Of a stretch of DNA of 64,000 nucleotides, positions 51,938 to 62,013 are shown piece after piece. This stretch comes from Pseudomonas tensinigenes. GTDB lineage: Bacteria; Pseudomonadota; Gammaproteobacteria; Pseudomonadales; Pseudomonadaceae. The notes under the pieces are model-generated. The model saw nothing but the letters and a program-made list of their open reading frames with translations, did no database searches and was not told the origin of the DNA. The first letter of the stretch is position 1, and every line of letters begins with the position of its first letter. The DNA is taken from contig NZ_CP077089.1 in NCBI RefSeq assembly GCF_014268445.2, positions 3,279,501 to 3,343,500 on the forward strand, in the 5' to 3' direction. A program made the translations under genes and the position numbers.

Positions 51938-52960
51938 ATGTCCCGCACGATCCGTTTTCACAAGTTTGGTCCGGCCGAGGTGCTCAAATGCGAAGAGCAT
52001 GCGGCCGCTCAGCCAGGTCCTGGCGAAGTGCAGGTGCGTGTCGAGGCGATCGGCATCAGCTGGTATGACACCCTCTGGCGTCAGAATCTGGCCTCGTCTC
52101 AGGCGCGACTGCCTGCGGGTCTTGGTCACGAGATGGCCGGTGTGATCACCGCTGTCGGCGACGGTGTTGATGATCTGGCAGTGGGTGACAAGGTCGCCAG
52201 TTTTCCGGCCGAGAGTGCGAACGACTACCCGGTCTACGGCGAATCGATCGTGCTGCCGCGTACTGCGCTGACCCGTTATCCGGATGTGCTCAGCCCGATT
52301 GAAGCCAGCGTGCATTACACGCCGTTGCTGATCGCCTACTTTGCCTACGCCGATCTGGCACGGGTCAAACCGGGGCAGTTTGCGCTGGTCACTGACGCCA
52401 GTCATTGCGCCGGTCCATCGTTTGTCCAGTTGGGCAAGGCAATGGGGGTGCGAGTGATTGCCGCGACCAAAGAAGCCGAGGAGCGCGAGTACCTGCTGTC
52501 CCTTGGTGCAGAAAAGGTCATCGTCACCGAAGAGGAAGATCTGTTGATGCGAATCAACAAGATCACCGACAACCGTGGTGTCGACGTGGTGTTCGACGGC
52601 CTCGGCGGTCCGCAGATGTCGCTGCTTGGCGATGTGCTGGCGCCGCGTGGCAGCCTGGTGCTGTATGGCTTGCAGGGCGGCAATCAGACGCCGTTCCCGG
52701 CCTGCGCAGCGTTCCAGAAGAACATCCAGTTTTTCGTGCATTGCATCGGCAACTTCACCGGCAAGCCGGAACTGGGCATCACTCAGGATCACGTCGCTTT
52801 GCAACGGGCCCTGCGTGACATCAACCAGTTGACCACTGACCGCGTGCTGCTGCCCCTCAAGACCCGTGTATTTCCGTTCAACGAGTTCGTCGAAGCGCAT
52901 CGCTACATGGACGAATGCCCTTGTCGCGAACGGGTTGCTCTGCAAGTCGAACCGGCGTAA
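51938..52960 (+). CDS. MDR-family oxidoreductase (zinc-type alcohol dehydrogenase-like)
   Basis: A 340-aa medium-chain dehydrogenase/reductase: N-terminal GroES-like barrel (PGEVQVRVEAIGISWYDTL, GLGHEMAGVI), then a Rossmann domain (residues about 135-290) with a modified nucleotide loop (TDASHCAGPSFVQLGKA) and FDGLGG. The catalytic-zinc Cys of true alcohol dehydrogenases is not evident, so a quinone or enone reductase activity is more likely. GAGG lies 7 nt before the ATG. Divergent LysR upstream; strong hairpin 12 nt after the stop. Confidence 0.85.
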   Translation: MSRTIRFHKFGPAEVLKCEEHAAAQPGPGEVQVRVEAIGISWYDTLWRQNLASSQARLPAGLGHEMAGVITAVGDGVDDLAVGDKVASFPAESANDYPVYGESIVLPRTALTRYPDVLSPIEASVHYTPLLIAYFAYADLARVKPGQFALVTDASHCAGPSFVQLGKAMGVRVIAATKEAEEREYLLSLGAEKVIVTEEEDLLMRINKITDNRGVDVVFDGLGGPQMSLLGDVLAPRGSLVLYGLQGGNQTPFPACAAFQKNIQFFVHCIGNFTGKPELGITQDHVALQRALRDINQLTTDRVLLPLKTRVFPFNEFVEAHRYMDECPCRERVALQVEPA

Positions 52961-52971
52961 GCCTTGTAATC

Positions 52972-52995
52972 AGAGTCCGTGGCCCCACGGACTCT
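52972..52995 (+). terminator. Terminator after the MDR gene
   Basis: A 10-bp perfect stem AGAGTCCGTG (52972-52981) with CACGGACTCT (52986-52995) around GCCC. Only a weak T-tract follows. Confidence 0.7.
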
Positions 52996-53506
52996 TGTGC
53001 GTTTATCCTACCGTGTAAAACAGAGACCCCGAGAGCTGCACCCGACGCCGTTCAGCAACTGAACTGGTTTTTGCTCTCGATCTGTATCTTCTAATCACAA
53101 CATAAGCCCTGATAATTGAATGATTACTTTCATCTCAAGGAATGAGCCATGACTGTGCATTCAATTCGTCCCTCACATTATCAAACGGCTAAAACTGTTG
53201 ATCGCACCAACTTCTGTTTAATTGTTGTAGGGCTATTCCGAAACCGCTTCTCTTTTTCTTGTACTCACTTGTCGTGGGATGTTGTGGGAAGTTTCCTAGG
53301 AAGATTTAATTCTAGAAAATCCCTAGCAATTACAGAGGGTTGACACTGCCTTTCGGTGGTAGGCTGGCTTTCTTGAACTCAAGTGTTTCAAATAACTACA
53401 ATTTTGTAAGTGTTAGCATTTGAGCGTCTATTACTTATTGATGAATTGTCGTGCGGCTAATGATTTGACTGCATGCCATGAAACTTTTGATACCGGGTAA
53501 ATACCG
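52996..53506. other. Intergenic about 510 bp, AT-rich
   Basis: A lower-GC stretch than its neighbours. A 64-codon frame at 53149-53343 begins with an AAGGA-preceded ATG, but the product (MTVHSIRPSHYQTAKTVDRT...) matches nothing I know and its codon use is not Pseudomonas-like, so I do not call it. A 10-bp palindrome TTCCTAGGAA lies at 53293-53302. The promoter of the next gene should be here. Confidence 0.4.
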
Positions 53507-54973
53507 ATGAGCACTATCCATGATCAGGCAATGAATTACGTCTACCAGCAAGTCTTGCAGCGTCTGCTGAGTTTCTTCTCTCGCGCAGAGCGCACGGCAT
53601 TGCAGTTGCTGATCCAGCGGCTGGCCGTCGCTGCGGGCGGCATGGAGAACATCGGTCATTTCAAAGTGCTGGTGAACCAGTCCGGGGCGCGTGACAGCTG
53701 TTATACGCTGGCTTTGTTGCGGGCTGCGCAGCTGACTATCGCCGGGCGGGCCCCCGCAACCTTTCAATTGCGTGTAGCGACCCTGCGTTGGAATGGCAAC
53801 ACTCAAACGGCACTGCAGAACATGCATCGAAGCTTCAGTGCGCTGTTCCTGTATGACGATCCTCGGGTCGAGCTGATGATGGTCGATCATCGCCAGGTTT
53901 TGCCGTTCGACCATCAGGCACCACTCAGCGACGAGGGGCGTGAAGCCCATCGCGTGAATTTGCTGGTGCTTGGTCATCGCCGAACGTTCAACGAACCGCT
54001 CGAATTGTGGGATGACGCCTATCTGGCTACCGCTGAGTTCTACGGTCAGATCGCTCGCTGGAACAGTGGTGTTGATGCAATGATCGGTAGCGAGCCCCCA
54101 CAGCGCCAGAAGCACTTCCTCGACGGATTGAGTCGAGCAGTACAGAAAGCGGCAATCTCCGGACCACTGCTCAATACCTCGGGCTTTGAAATGCTGTTCC
54201 CTGTGCTCGATGGCCTGGGGGGTGATTATTATCGCGAGTTCTACACCGACGAAGATCGCGTGACGTGGCGGCCCGAAGGGCAGTTCGAGGCCTGTCGGCG
54301 TACCGGTTTCATCAATATCAACGACATGATCGTCGGCAAACTGGAAGAGCGCTGGCCTTTGCTCAGCGACTTTCTGGGATTCCAGGCAAATGACCAGAGC
54401 CTTTATCAAAATGACGACGAATACGCAGAGCCCCTGGTCGCGGCGCATTTGCGTGGTTTGCAGGCGCAGTTCATCGAAGGTCGCACGTATGAGGATGGAA
54501 TCGGTAAATACCTGCAGAACCGCTTGATGGAGATGCGGCGCAAGCAGGTGCCCGAACCGCTGTGCGAACAGTTGCTCAGCAGTTTTGGTGACCTTGAAGA
54601 TCCCAAGCACTTGCGCATGCAGGCAGAGGCCAGTTTGCTGGCGAGTTTCGATCTGAACGAAGCGCAGTTGACGTGTCTGTTGTTTGCACCGTTTATAGAT
54701 AGCGGTGCCGGGCTTGAAAGGTTCCTGCGCAATTGTCATCCCGGGATGTTGGTGGCAATGCCTGATCTGCATCGGGCCATGCAGGGCCTCAATGCGCCGG
54801 AACAGGTCCTGAAGTGGATGACCGATGTCAGCGGTTTGCCGGTCGCGATGATTGTTCGTCTTTACGCAACGGGGCCCATTCGCATGCCGGCAACCAGCGA
54901 AGGCGTTGCGGATGACGCAAATCTGAACGAGGCGGGTCGCGGGGCGACAGTCGATCGGTCGGCGGAAGGCTGA
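53507..54973 (+). CDS. Conserved-looking protein of unknown function (488 aa)
   Basis: A soluble 488-aa protein with high-GC Pseudomonas codon use. I do not recognise a domain. Visible features: an N-terminal helical region (YVYQQVLQRLLSFFSRAERT), a central part rich in aromatic and acidic residues (GGDYYREFYTDEDRVTW, FININDMIVGKLEERWPLLS), and a C-terminal part that is mostly helical with a low-complexity tail. It has no signal peptide. It is 49 nt upstream of, and in line with, the MocR-like gene, so the two probably form an operon. A long antisense frame across it is a shadow. Confidence 0.7.
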   Translation: MSTIHDQAMNYVYQQVLQRLLSFFSRAERTALQLLIQRLAVAAGGMENIGHFKVLVNQSGARDSCYTLALLRAAQLTIAGRAPATFQLRVATLRWNGNTQTALQNMHRSFSALFLYDDPRVELMMVDHRQVLPFDHQAPLSDEGREAHRVNLLVLGHRRTFNEPLELWDDAYLATAEFYGQIARWNSGVDAMIGSEPPQRQKHFLDGLSRAVQKAAISGPLLNTSGFEMLFPVLDGLGGDYYREFYTDEDRVTWRPEGQFEACRRTGFININDMIVGKLEERWPLLSDFLGFQANDQSLYQNDDEYAEPLVAAHLRGLQAQFIEGRTYEDGIGKYLQNRLMEMRRKQVPEPLCEQLLSSFGDLEDPKHLRMQAEASLLASFDLNEAQLTCLLFAPFIDSGAGLERFLRNCHPGMLVAMPDLHRAMQGLNAPEQVLKWMTDVSGLPVAMIVRLYATGPIRMPATSEGVADDANLNEAGRGATVDRSAEG

Positions 54974-55022
54974 ACGTGAGCCATCTGCCAGTTTTCGTAT
55001 CACAGCCAATGGCTGCGGGGTC

Positions 55023-56420
55023 GTGAAGGCTCAGGAAACCGACTTCGTTTATCAGGCGGTTTACCGCTACCTGACGCAACTGATCGACGAAGCGGGGAGC
55101 AGTTCGGCGGTGCGCCTGCCTTCGTTGCGGCAGTTGGCTGACCGACTGAATGTGTCCATTTCGACCGTTCAGTACGCCTACGCACTGCTGGAAAAGGAAA
55201 ACAGGGTCTATTCGATCGCCAAGTCCGGGTATTACGCGCAGGCGCTACCCACGATCGAGATGCCCGGTAGTGGCAATGACTTGCTTGAGACGGTCTACGT
55301 CAACGCCCGCCGCCCGGGCATGTGTGTGTTGAGCGCCGACGATCCGGCGACCTTGCAACCGCTGGACAGTCCGCTGTTGATGCTTGAGCGGGAACTGCTG
55401 CGGCAATATCCCCGCCAGCCACAATTGCTGTTGCAACCTTGCGGTGATCTGGAACTGCGCACAGTGCTTGCGGCGCGCTACACCTCGTCAACGACGAATT
55501 GCTGGCATGCGGATGATGTCTATGTCGGTGCCGATCTACGCGGTGTGCTGGAGATACTCATCTCCGTGCTTGAGTTGCGCGGCGCCACGGTAGTGGTTGA
55601 ATCGCCCTGTGACTGGATAATCCTGCGTCTGCTGGAAACTGCCGGGGTGCGGGTTATCGAGTTGCCGCTACTGGAGGGGGGAGTGATCGATCCGCAACGG
55701 CTGGAGTCATTGCTTAAAAGCGAGCCGGTGCGATTGATTCTTCTGTCCTCGATATTGAGCATGCCTCACGGTAGCCTGCTGTCTCAGGCCAATCGGCAAA
55801 CGGTTGCACATTTGCTCGGGTGTCATGGCACCTGGGTGCTGGAAAACGACTGCTACAGCGAACTCGACGAAGCAGTCGGCACCGATCGCTTGCGCGACTG
55901 GCTGGACCCTGATCGTTTGTTGATATTTTCAACGTTCGAGAAATTCATCGGTGCGGAGGCTCCTTTTGGTTATGTCCTGTCACACCATTGGCGAAGTGAG
56001 CTGCAGCGCCACTTTCTGCTGCGAGCATTTCGCTTGTCGCCTATTCGCCAGAAGGCAATTGCCAGGCTGTTGGCTGGCGGTCGCCTGGATCAGCATTTGT
56101 CCGTACTCAGACGTATGCTCAGAGAGCGCCGCACGCCCCTGATTCAGCTACTGCGCGAGCGTCTGGGCGATGTATTGCAGATTGTCGAGCCGCAGGGAGG
56201 GGCGACGATCTGGGCGCGCTCACTACGTCCGGTGGATATGGGGAACGTTTTTCATCGCCTGCTCAAGCAACAGATCATTATTGCGCCCGGTGAGTTGTTC
56301 AGTCTGCAAGGGTTGCACGCGCACCATTTGCGTTTGAGCCCGCTGTTCAATGGTGACCATGACTTGGTCAGCGTCGCCGGGTTGCTGGGCGAAGCGTTGC
56401 GGCTGGCGCCGTCAGACTAA
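55023..56420 (+). CDS. MocR-type regulator: GntR HTH fused to aminotransferase-like domain
   Basis: A 465-aa MocR-like protein. A GntR winged helix (about residues 10-75: RLPSLRQLADRLNVSISTVQ YAYALLEKENRV) is joined to a fold-type I aminotransferase-like domain (about 110-460), with the PLP-Lys region at IFSTFEKFIGAEAPFGYV. In this family the PLP domain senses an amino compound rather than catalysing turnover. GTG start at 55023 with a weak G-rich site. The unknown 488-aa gene upstream may be its target or partner. Confidence 0.85.
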   Translation: MKAQETDFVYQAVYRYLTQLIDEAGSSSAVRLPSLRQLADRLNVSISTVQYAYALLEKENRVYSIAKSGYYAQALPTIEMPGSGNDLLETVYVNARRPGMCVLSADDPATLQPLDSPLLMLERELLRQYPRQPQLLLQPCGDLELRTVLAARYTSSTTNCWHADDVYVGADLRGVLEILISVLELRGATVVVESPCDWIILRLLETAGVRVIELPLLEGGVIDPQRLESLLKSEPVRLILLSSILSMPHGSLLSQANRQTVAHLLGCHGTWVLENDCYSELDEAVGTDRLRDWLDPDRLLIFSTFEKFIGAEAPFGYVLSHHWRSELQRHFLLRAFRLSPIRQKAIARLLAGGRLDQHLSVLRRMLRERRTPLIQLLRERLGDVLQIVEPQGGATIWARSLRPVDMGNVFHRLLKQQIIIAPGELFSLQGLHAHHLRLSPLFNGDHDLVSVAGLLGEALRLAPSD

Positions 56421-56525
56421 CGTTAAAAAACATCGGAAGTGCCGCGGATAGATACCATCGCGCTGCGGTCAAACTGCCAGTAAACTGCGCTCTATTCCTG
56501 AACCACTCTATTTCAGAGGTTTTGC

Positions 56526-58172
56526 ATGACACTCAGTCCTTTTGCGGGCAAACCGGCACCGGCAGAATTGTTGGTCGATATCCCGCGACTGGTAACGGCT
56601 TATTACACCGGTCAGCCTGACGCCTCCATTTCCACGCAACGTGTGGCGTTCGGTACTTCCGGGCATCGGGGCAGTTCCTTCGACTTGAGTTTCAATGAAT
56701 GGCATGTTCTGGCCATCAGTCAGGCGATCTGTCTGTACCGTGAAGCCCAAGGGATCACCGGACCGCTGTTTGTCGGCATCGACACACACGCACTGTCGAC
56801 CCCGGCCGGGGCCAGCGCGCTGGAAGTATTGGCGGCCAACGGTGTGACCGTAATGATCGCCGAAGGGGATGAATACACGCCAACGCCCGCTATTTCCCAC
56901 GCCATTCTGTGCTACAACCGTGGCCGTACTTCGGGCCTGGCCGATGGCGTTGTCATCACGCCATCGCACAACCCGCCGCAAAGCGGTGGCTACAAATACA
57001 ACCCAACCAACGGCGGCCCGGCCGACACCCACATCACCAAGTGGATCGAAGCCAAGGCCAACGAACTGCTGGCCAATAAGCTGGTAGGGGTTAAACGCAT
57101 CAGCTACGAGCAAGCCCTCAAGGCCAGCACCACCCATCGTCACGACTACGTAAACACCTACGTGGCCGACCTGATCAACGTGATCGACTTCGACGCCATT
57201 CGTGACGCCAAACTGCGTCTGGGCGTTGATCCGCTGGGTGGAGCAGGGGTGCGCTACTGGTCGGCAATTGCCGAGCATTACCGTCTGGACCTGGACGTGG
57301 TGAACAAGGAGGTCGATTCGACCTTCCGTTTCATGACCGTCGACTGGGATGGCCAGATTCGTATGGACCCGTCGTCGAGCCACGCGATGCAGGGTCTGAT
57401 CGGCCTGAAAGAGCGCTTCGATGTCGCTTTCGCCTGCGACCCCGATCACGACCGCCACGGCATCGTGACGCCGTCCGGTGGTTTGCTCGCGCCGAACAAC
57501 TATCTGGCGGTGTCGATCGATTACCTGTTCCAGAACCGCCCGCAGTGGCGCGCGGATGCTGGCGTGGGTAAAACCGTGGTCAGCAGTGGTTTGATCGATC
57601 GCGTCGCCAAGCGTCTGGGTCGTCGTCTGTACGAAGTCCCGGTCGGTTTCAAATGGTTCGCTGACGGCCTGTTCGATGGTTCGTTGGGTTTCGGCGGTGA
57701 AGAGAGTGCTGGCGCATCTTTCCTGCGTAAGGACGGTGGCGTGTGGAGCACTGACAAGGACGGTTTGATCCCGGCCTTGCTTGCCGCCGAAATGACCGCA
57801 CGCACCGGTCGCGATCCGAGCCAGGCCTACAAGGCATTGACCGATGAGCTGGGCGAACCGTTCTCGGTACGCGTCGACGCCAAGGCCAATCCGGAGCAGA
57901 AAGTACTGCTGAGCAAACTGTCACCTGACCAGGTCACCTCGACCGAACTGGCCGGTGAGAAAATCCAGAGCATTCTCAGCCATGCACCGGGCAATGATCA
58001 GGCGATTGGTGGTCTTAAGGTGATGACGGAAAACGGCTGGTTCGCCGCACGTCCGTCCGGCACCGAAGACATCTACAAGATCTACGCCGAAAGCTTTATC
58101 AGTGACGACCACCTCAAGCAACTGGTCGTCGAAGCGCAGACACTGGTGGATGGCGCCATCTCCAGCAAGTGA
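56526..58172 (+). CDS. pgm: Phosphoglucomutase (alpha-D-glucose phosphate-specific)
   Basis: A 548-aa phosphohexomutase of the bacterial Pgm type, interconverting glucose 1- and 6-phosphate. GTSGHRGSS is near the N-terminus, the phosphoserine Ser147 lies in TPSHNPP, the Mg-binding loop is DPDHDRHG, the sugar loop is GGEESAGAS and the phosphate-binding loop is [10 protein letters not shown] at the C-terminus. Full length for the family (E. coli 546 aa). AGAGG precedes the ATG and a strong terminator follows. Confidence 0.95.
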   Translation: MTLSPFAGKPAPAELLVDIPRLVTAYYTGQPDASISTQRVAFGTSGHRGSSFDLSFNEWHVLAISQAICLYREAQGITGPLFVGIDTHALSTPAGASALEVLAANGVTVMIAEGDEYTPTPAISHAILCYNRGRTSGLADGVVITPSHNPPQSGGYKYNPTNGGPADTHITKWIEAKANELLANKLVGVKRISYEQALKASTTHRHDYVNTYVADLINVIDFDAIRDAKLRLGVDPLGGAGVRYWSAIAEHYRLDLDVVNKEVDSTFRFMTVDWDGQIRMDPSSSHAMQGLIGLKERFDVAFACDPDHDRHGIVTPSGGLLAPNNYLAVSIDYLFQNRPQWRADAGVGKTVVSSGLIDRVAKRLGRRLYEVPVGFKWFADGLFDGSLGFGGEESAGASFLRKDGGVWSTDKDGLIPALLAAEMTARTGRDPSQAYKALTDELGEPFSVRVDAKANPEQKVLLSKLSPDQVTSTELAGEKIQSILSHAPGNDQAIGGLKVMTENGWFAARPSGTEDIYKIYAESFISDDHLKQLVVEAQTLVDGAISSK

Positions 58173-58190
58173 TGCTCACAAGCGCATGAA

Positions 58191-58226
58191 AAAAGGGGCA
58201 ACCGTGATGGTTGCCCCTTTTTTTTT
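58191..58226. terminator. Strong terminator between pgm and pirin
   Basis: GGGGCAACC (58195-58203) with GGTTGCCCC (58209-58217), 5-nt loop, flanked by A-run and nine T. Works for the convergent pair pgm (plus) and the pirin gene (minus). Confidence 0.9.
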
Positions 58227-58243
58227 GCCTGCTATTCAAGTGA

Positions 58244-58939
58244 TCAAGCCAGATCCACCAGGACGATTTCACTGTCCTCAATGGCCGTAACGCTAAGCAC
58301 GCGCTCATGCGCCACTGCCACACCGTCTCGGGCTTGTGCGCGCAAGCCGTTGACTTCAATCGCGCCGGTGGCCGGCACCAAGTACGCACGACGGCCTTCA
58401 TCCAGATGATACTCCGCGGTTTCCCCAGCCTTGAGATTGGCCGCGACCAACCTTGCATCGGCACGAATCCGCAGGCTCTGGTCATCGCCATCCTTGCCGC
58501 TGGCCAAGGTGACAAAGCCTTCACGCTGGCCTTTCGGAAATGGTTTCGCACCCCACGATGGCGGGGCACCGGTTTCCGTCGGCAGAATCCAGATCTGGAA
58601 GATCTTGGTGTCTTTCGCTTCCAGGTTGTATTCGCTGTGAGCAATACCGGTGCCGGCGCTCATTACCTGGACGTCGCCAGCCTCGGTGCGGCCCTTGTTG
58701 CCCAGATTGTCCTGGTGAGTAATCGCGCCTTCCCGGACATAGGTGATGATTTCCATGTCGCGGTGTGGGTGCTGCGGGAAGCCGGTGCCCGCCGCGATCA
58801 CGTCGTCGTTCCACACCCGCAAGTTGCCCCAGCTCATGCGCTGCGGGTCGTAGTACTCGGCGAACGAAAAGTGGTGATGGGCATCCAACCAGCCGTGATG
58901 GGCGCCGCCCAGCGAGCTGAAGGGTCTGAGTTCAAGCAT
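58244..58939 (-). CDS. Pirin-family protein (YhhW-like)
   Basis: A 231-aa bicupin. The N-terminal cupin holds the metal ligands in GFPQHPHRDMEIITYV and the later HQD and Glu, and the C-terminal cupin is the shorter domain typical of bacterial pirins such as YhhW with quercetin 2,3-dioxygenase activity. ATG 58939 follows AGGAG. It is convergent with pgm. Promoter region 58940-59216 is shared with the divergent helicase gene. Confidence 0.9.
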   Translation of the reverse strand: MLELRPFSSLGGAHHGWLDAHHHFSFAEYYDPQRMSWGNLRVWNDDVIAAGTGFPQHPHRDMEIITYVREGAITHQDNLGNKGRTEAGDVQVMSAGTGIAHSEYNLEAKDTKIFQIWILPTETGAPPSWGAKPFPKGQREGFVTLASGKDGDDQSLRIRADARLVAANLKAGETAEYHLDEGRRAYLVPATGAIEVNGLRAQARDGVAVAHERVLSVTAIEDSEIVLVDLA

Positions 58940-59216
58940 GATCGTCTCCTGAAAAGGTTCGTCATGGGGCGTGATGAGTTGCACCCGACGCGATACCGGT
59001 GGTTTATGACGGCGATCATCTATCAGTCAACTATCGATAAAAAGCGTAAAAAGTGCGGCATTACCATCGAAACGACTGATAAGAAAAGGCTCGAAAGGAT
59101 CTCATCCAACCTTCAGTTCACCGCCTAAACCAATGACCTGTAAGCATTTCGCTAGAACTAAGCGGCAAATACAGACACCATAGCCGCCACAGCCTCACAC
59201 ACTGGAGCCCGTCAGC

Positions 59217-61691
59217 GTGGCGCAACAAACCCCCGATCTTCCTCCCGAACTTCGCCCCTTGGCCGAGATGCCATGGTTCAAACGCCTGGCTGCACGCTTC
59301 TTTGGTCACGGTTTGACTCGGCTGCGGGCTCAACACCGAGCATCGTGGTTGCACGGTCAGGCCGACGGCTTCCGTAGCGGCCATACCGCTGGTGTCGAAT
59401 ATGGCTTTAACGAGGGCAAACTTGAGGGGCTGGAAGAGGGCCGTCAGGTGCTGCTGATCCGTGACAGTCGCAACACCGAGCATCGCCCGCCCAGTGTCGA
59501 TAATCACCTGTTTGACGATTGGCGCCTGCCGCTGACGGGCGAGCTGAAAAAGCGCATGAAGGCCGATGTCGCCCGTTTGTTGCCTGAGCACGCTCAGCCA
59601 AGCGCCGCGCAGTGGAAGATGATTTTCAGCGAAACCCCGTCAACCTCAGTGGTTGCTGGCGCAGGCGCGGGCAAATCCACCACGCTGGTACTGCGCATTC
59701 TATTGCTCCACCACTATCTGGGCTTTGAACTGGATTCGATGACCGTGGTGACGTTTACCCGCGAGTCGCGCAAGGATTTCATAAACAAGCTGATCGAACT
59801 GTTCGCACTCTGGGGCCAGACGCTGAATCTGCGCCAGGCGCGCGAACTGGTGCGTACCTTCCACTCGCGCATTCTGCCGATGGTGCGCAGCTTGCCGGGT
59901 TTCGAACGCTTGCAGGCTTTTGAAAACCTCAGCCATCGAGCACAAGGTGCTGAGGAGGAGGTCGACAGTAACCCGTTCGACCTGCGCATCAACGACGTGC
60001 AACGTCAGCAACTCAACGCCTGTTATCACCGCTTGTTCAATGACGACGAGCGTTTCCGTCAATTGATTCAGCCACTGTCGCGCGCCGGTTTACAGCTCAA
60101 GGAGCTGGAGCGTGATCACCCGGACGTGCAAAAGCGCGTCGCGGTAACGGAGCTGGCTTCGCGGCGCGACGAAGAACTGTGCGATGCCATCGAAGACTTG
60201 TGGTTCCGTGCTGGCGCCTGGCCAATCAAGGGCATTGAGCCGAACCGGCAGAGTTTCGATATCAACGGCGCAAAATTTCATTGCCATGGCTATATTCCGA
60301 GCCTTAATGCCTGGGTGGTGCTCGGCTTCGATCCGCGGGAAAATCCGCAGTTGAGCCGGCCAAACGCCAAGCTCAGCGTGCGCGCTGAGTGGGCTGTGAA
60401 GCGCACCCTGTTTCAAGCTTTCTGTCGTAAGCCTTTGATTTGGCTGGACAGTTACGAGTCATCGAAGCGCGTTCTGGCAACATTAGCGGGTGATGCCAGC
60501 GCAGGGCCGGGCTTTGATTACAAGGTCAAAGGTGAACTGGCTTCCGCGCCGTTGCTCGACTGTTTCGTGGCGGCAGCGGGCTTCATCGAGAACCTTGGCC
60601 TGGACGTGCCTGATGCGGTCGGTCGCATGAGTTTTGCCAAAGACGATCCTGACCGTTTCTTCTTTGAGGCCCTGAGTCTGTTCTGGCGGGCATTTGAAGA
60701 TCATCTGCTCGATCAGAAACCGCCAATCATGACCTACAACCGAATGTTCGCGCTGTTCAGCGAACACTCGCCGGAGAACCTCAAGCTGTTGAGCGATGAG
60801 TTAATCAGGCCGTTGTCGCACTTGATGATTGACGAGTTTCAGGACGTATCGCCGCAGATCGTTTCGTGGATTCGCGCCAGCCTCACGGAAATCCGCAGCC
60901 GTGGCCCAGCCATGCATGTCGGGCGGGGCGCGCAGCGTTCATCGTTGCTGTGTGTCGGCGATGACTGGCAGTCGATTTACGGTTGGCGTGGCAGTTCGCC
61001 GAGTTACTTCATGGCGTTCGACAAGGAGTTCCCGTCGCCGAGCACCACGCGGGTGATGCTCAGTGACAATTACCGCAGTCATCAACACATCATTGATGCC
61101 GCTGAGCACATCGTCCGCGCGGCGCCGGCGATCCCCGGCAAAAAAGCCAAGGCCAGCGGCGCGCCCAAGCCGCTGCAGCCAGTCAATGTGCTGGAGCGCG
61201 ACGATCAGGCCTTGGGGCAACGCCTCGCCGAGCACTACCGCCAAGGCCATTCAATCTTGATGCTTTATCGAAAAAGCAGCGATAAGTCATTGATTGAACA
61301 GCATATTCAGTCTGTAGTTAATGTGGATTCGAGCTTGCCATACGAAGCGCGGCGCCTGAAACAACTGACCTACCACAGCGCCAAAGGCTTGCAGGCGGAT
61401 GCGGTGTTTCTGCTCGGTGACTGTCAGCACCTGACCAGTTCGCCCTACAAGAACCAGGTCTACCGCATGGCAGGATTGGGTAAGTCGGGCGACAGTGAGC
61501 CGTACGACAGTGCGCAAAAGGACGAAATCCTGCGCCTGGCCTATGTCGGTATCACGCGGGCTGTCAGCCATTGCTACTGGTATGTCGAACCGCAGGAAGC
61601 GCAAGCGGTGAACATGCCCCGGGCGTCTGATCGGGTGGCCAAGGGCAAGCCATTCTTCGTTGATCACCGCACCGCCAAGCAAACCGCGTGA
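59217..61691 (+). CDS. UvrD/Rep-type superfamily 1 helicase
   Basis: An 824-aa SF1A helicase. Residues 1-130 form an unusual N-terminal extension with a Gly-rich charged segment (GVEYGFNEGKLEGLEEGRQ). Motif Q/I follows, with Walker A AGAGAGKS (Lys153), motif Ia VTFTRESRKDF, motif II MIDEFQDVSPQ, motif III GDDWQSIYGWRGSS, motif IV DNYRS and motif VI YVGITRAVS. A region of about 300 aa between Ia and II replaces the usual 1B domain. GTG start with GGAG 11 nt upstream. Monocistronic. Role inferred in DNA repair or as an orphan helicase; no partner nuclease nearby. Confidence 0.87.
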   Translation: MAQQTPDLPPELRPLAEMPWFKRLAARFFGHGLTRLRAQHRASWLHGQADGFRSGHTAGVEYGFNEGKLEGLEEGRQVLLIRDSRNTEHRPPSVDNHLFDDWRLPLTGELKKRMKADVARLLPEHAQPSAAQWKMIFSETPSTSVVAGAGAGKSTTLVLRILLLHHYLGFELDSMTVVTFTRESRKDFINKLIELFALWGQTLNLRQARELVRTFHSRILPMVRSLPGFERLQAFENLSHRAQGAEEEVDSNPFDLRINDVQRQQLNACYHRLFNDDERFRQLIQPLSRAGLQLKELERDHPDVQKRVAVTELASRRDEELCDAIEDLWFRAGAWPIKGIEPNRQSFDINGAKFHCHGYIPSLNAWVVLGFDPRENPQLSRPNAKLSVRAEWAVKRTLFQAFCRKPLIWLDSYESSKRVLATLAGDASAGPGFDYKVKGELASAPLLDCFVAAAGFIENLGLDVPDAVGRMSFAKDDPDRFFFEALSLFWRAFEDHLLDQKPPIMTYNRMFALFSEHSPENLKLLSDELIRPLSHLMIDEFQDVSPQIVSWIRASLTEIRSRGPAMHVGRGAQRSSLLCVGDDWQSIYGWRGSSPSYFMAFDKEFPSPSTTRVMLSDNYRSHQHIIDAAEHIVRAAPAIPGKKAKASGAPKPLQPVNVLERDDQALGQRLAEHYRQGHSILMLYRKSSDKSLIEQHIQSVVNVDSSLPYEARRLKQLTYHSAKGLQADAVFLLGDCQHLTSSPYKNQVYRMAGLGKSGDSEPYDSAQKDEILRLAYVGITRAVSHCYWYVEPQEAQAVNMPRASDRVAKGKPFFVDHRTAKQTA

Positions 61692-61700
61692 GCACAAAAA

Positions 61701-61724
61701 AGCCCGCATCGATGCGGGCTTTTC
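61701..61724. terminator. Bidirectional terminator
   Basis: The perfect palindrome AGCCCGCATCGATGCGGGCT (61701-61720) is flanked by an A-run on the left and a T-run on the right. It serves the helicase gene (plus) and the DUF1652 gene (minus). Confidence 0.88.
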
Positions 61725-61740
61725 GTTTTAAATCATAAGT

Positions 61741-62013
61741 TTATGCGTAACTCTTGAGAGACTCTGGGGGAATGAACGCTTCCAGCTCATCCTCCACAGC
61801 CTCGATGATTCGCTCGACATCCGCTGCATTCATCACCGTCGCGCACGGGATCCCGGCGATGGCGATCATGGTTTCGCCGCTGGCACGATCGAACAGCCGG
61901 GCGATCATACTGCCCGGCGCGTCCATCGTTGCTTCAAACCCCATCGGATGAAAATGCCAGCGCATCAGCTGGCATGCATTGGGGAACGTGACTTTGCTTG
62001 ACCCTTTATTCAT
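61741..62013 (-). CDS. DUF1652 family protein
   Basis: A 90-aa protein of the Pseudomonas-restricted DUF1652 type: LMRWHFHPMGFEATM, SMIARLFDRASGETMIAIAG and a C-terminal acidic helix (VERIIEAVEDELEAF). Function unknown. ATG 62013. It is convergent with the helicase gene. The 263 bp upstream (62014-62276) hold no gene and presumably the promoters of this gene and of the divergent AraC-type gene. Confidence 0.8.
   Translation of the reverse strand: MNKGSSKVTFPNACQLMRWHFHPMGFEATMDAPGSMIARLFDRASGETMIAIAGIPCATVMNAADVERIIEAVEDELEAFIPPESLKSYA

Noticed and set aside
53149..53343. 64-codon open frame with an AAGGA site
   Set aside because: No similarity that I recognise, non-Pseudomonas-like codon use in an AT-rich gap, and no conserved neighbour. 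Kept only as a remark in the intergenic entry.
53435..55009. 524-codon minus-strand open frame opposite the unknown 488-aa gene
   Set aside because: The plus-strand frame has better start context, codon use and in-line spacing to the MocR gene; the minus product is His/Arg/Gln-rich shadow sequence.
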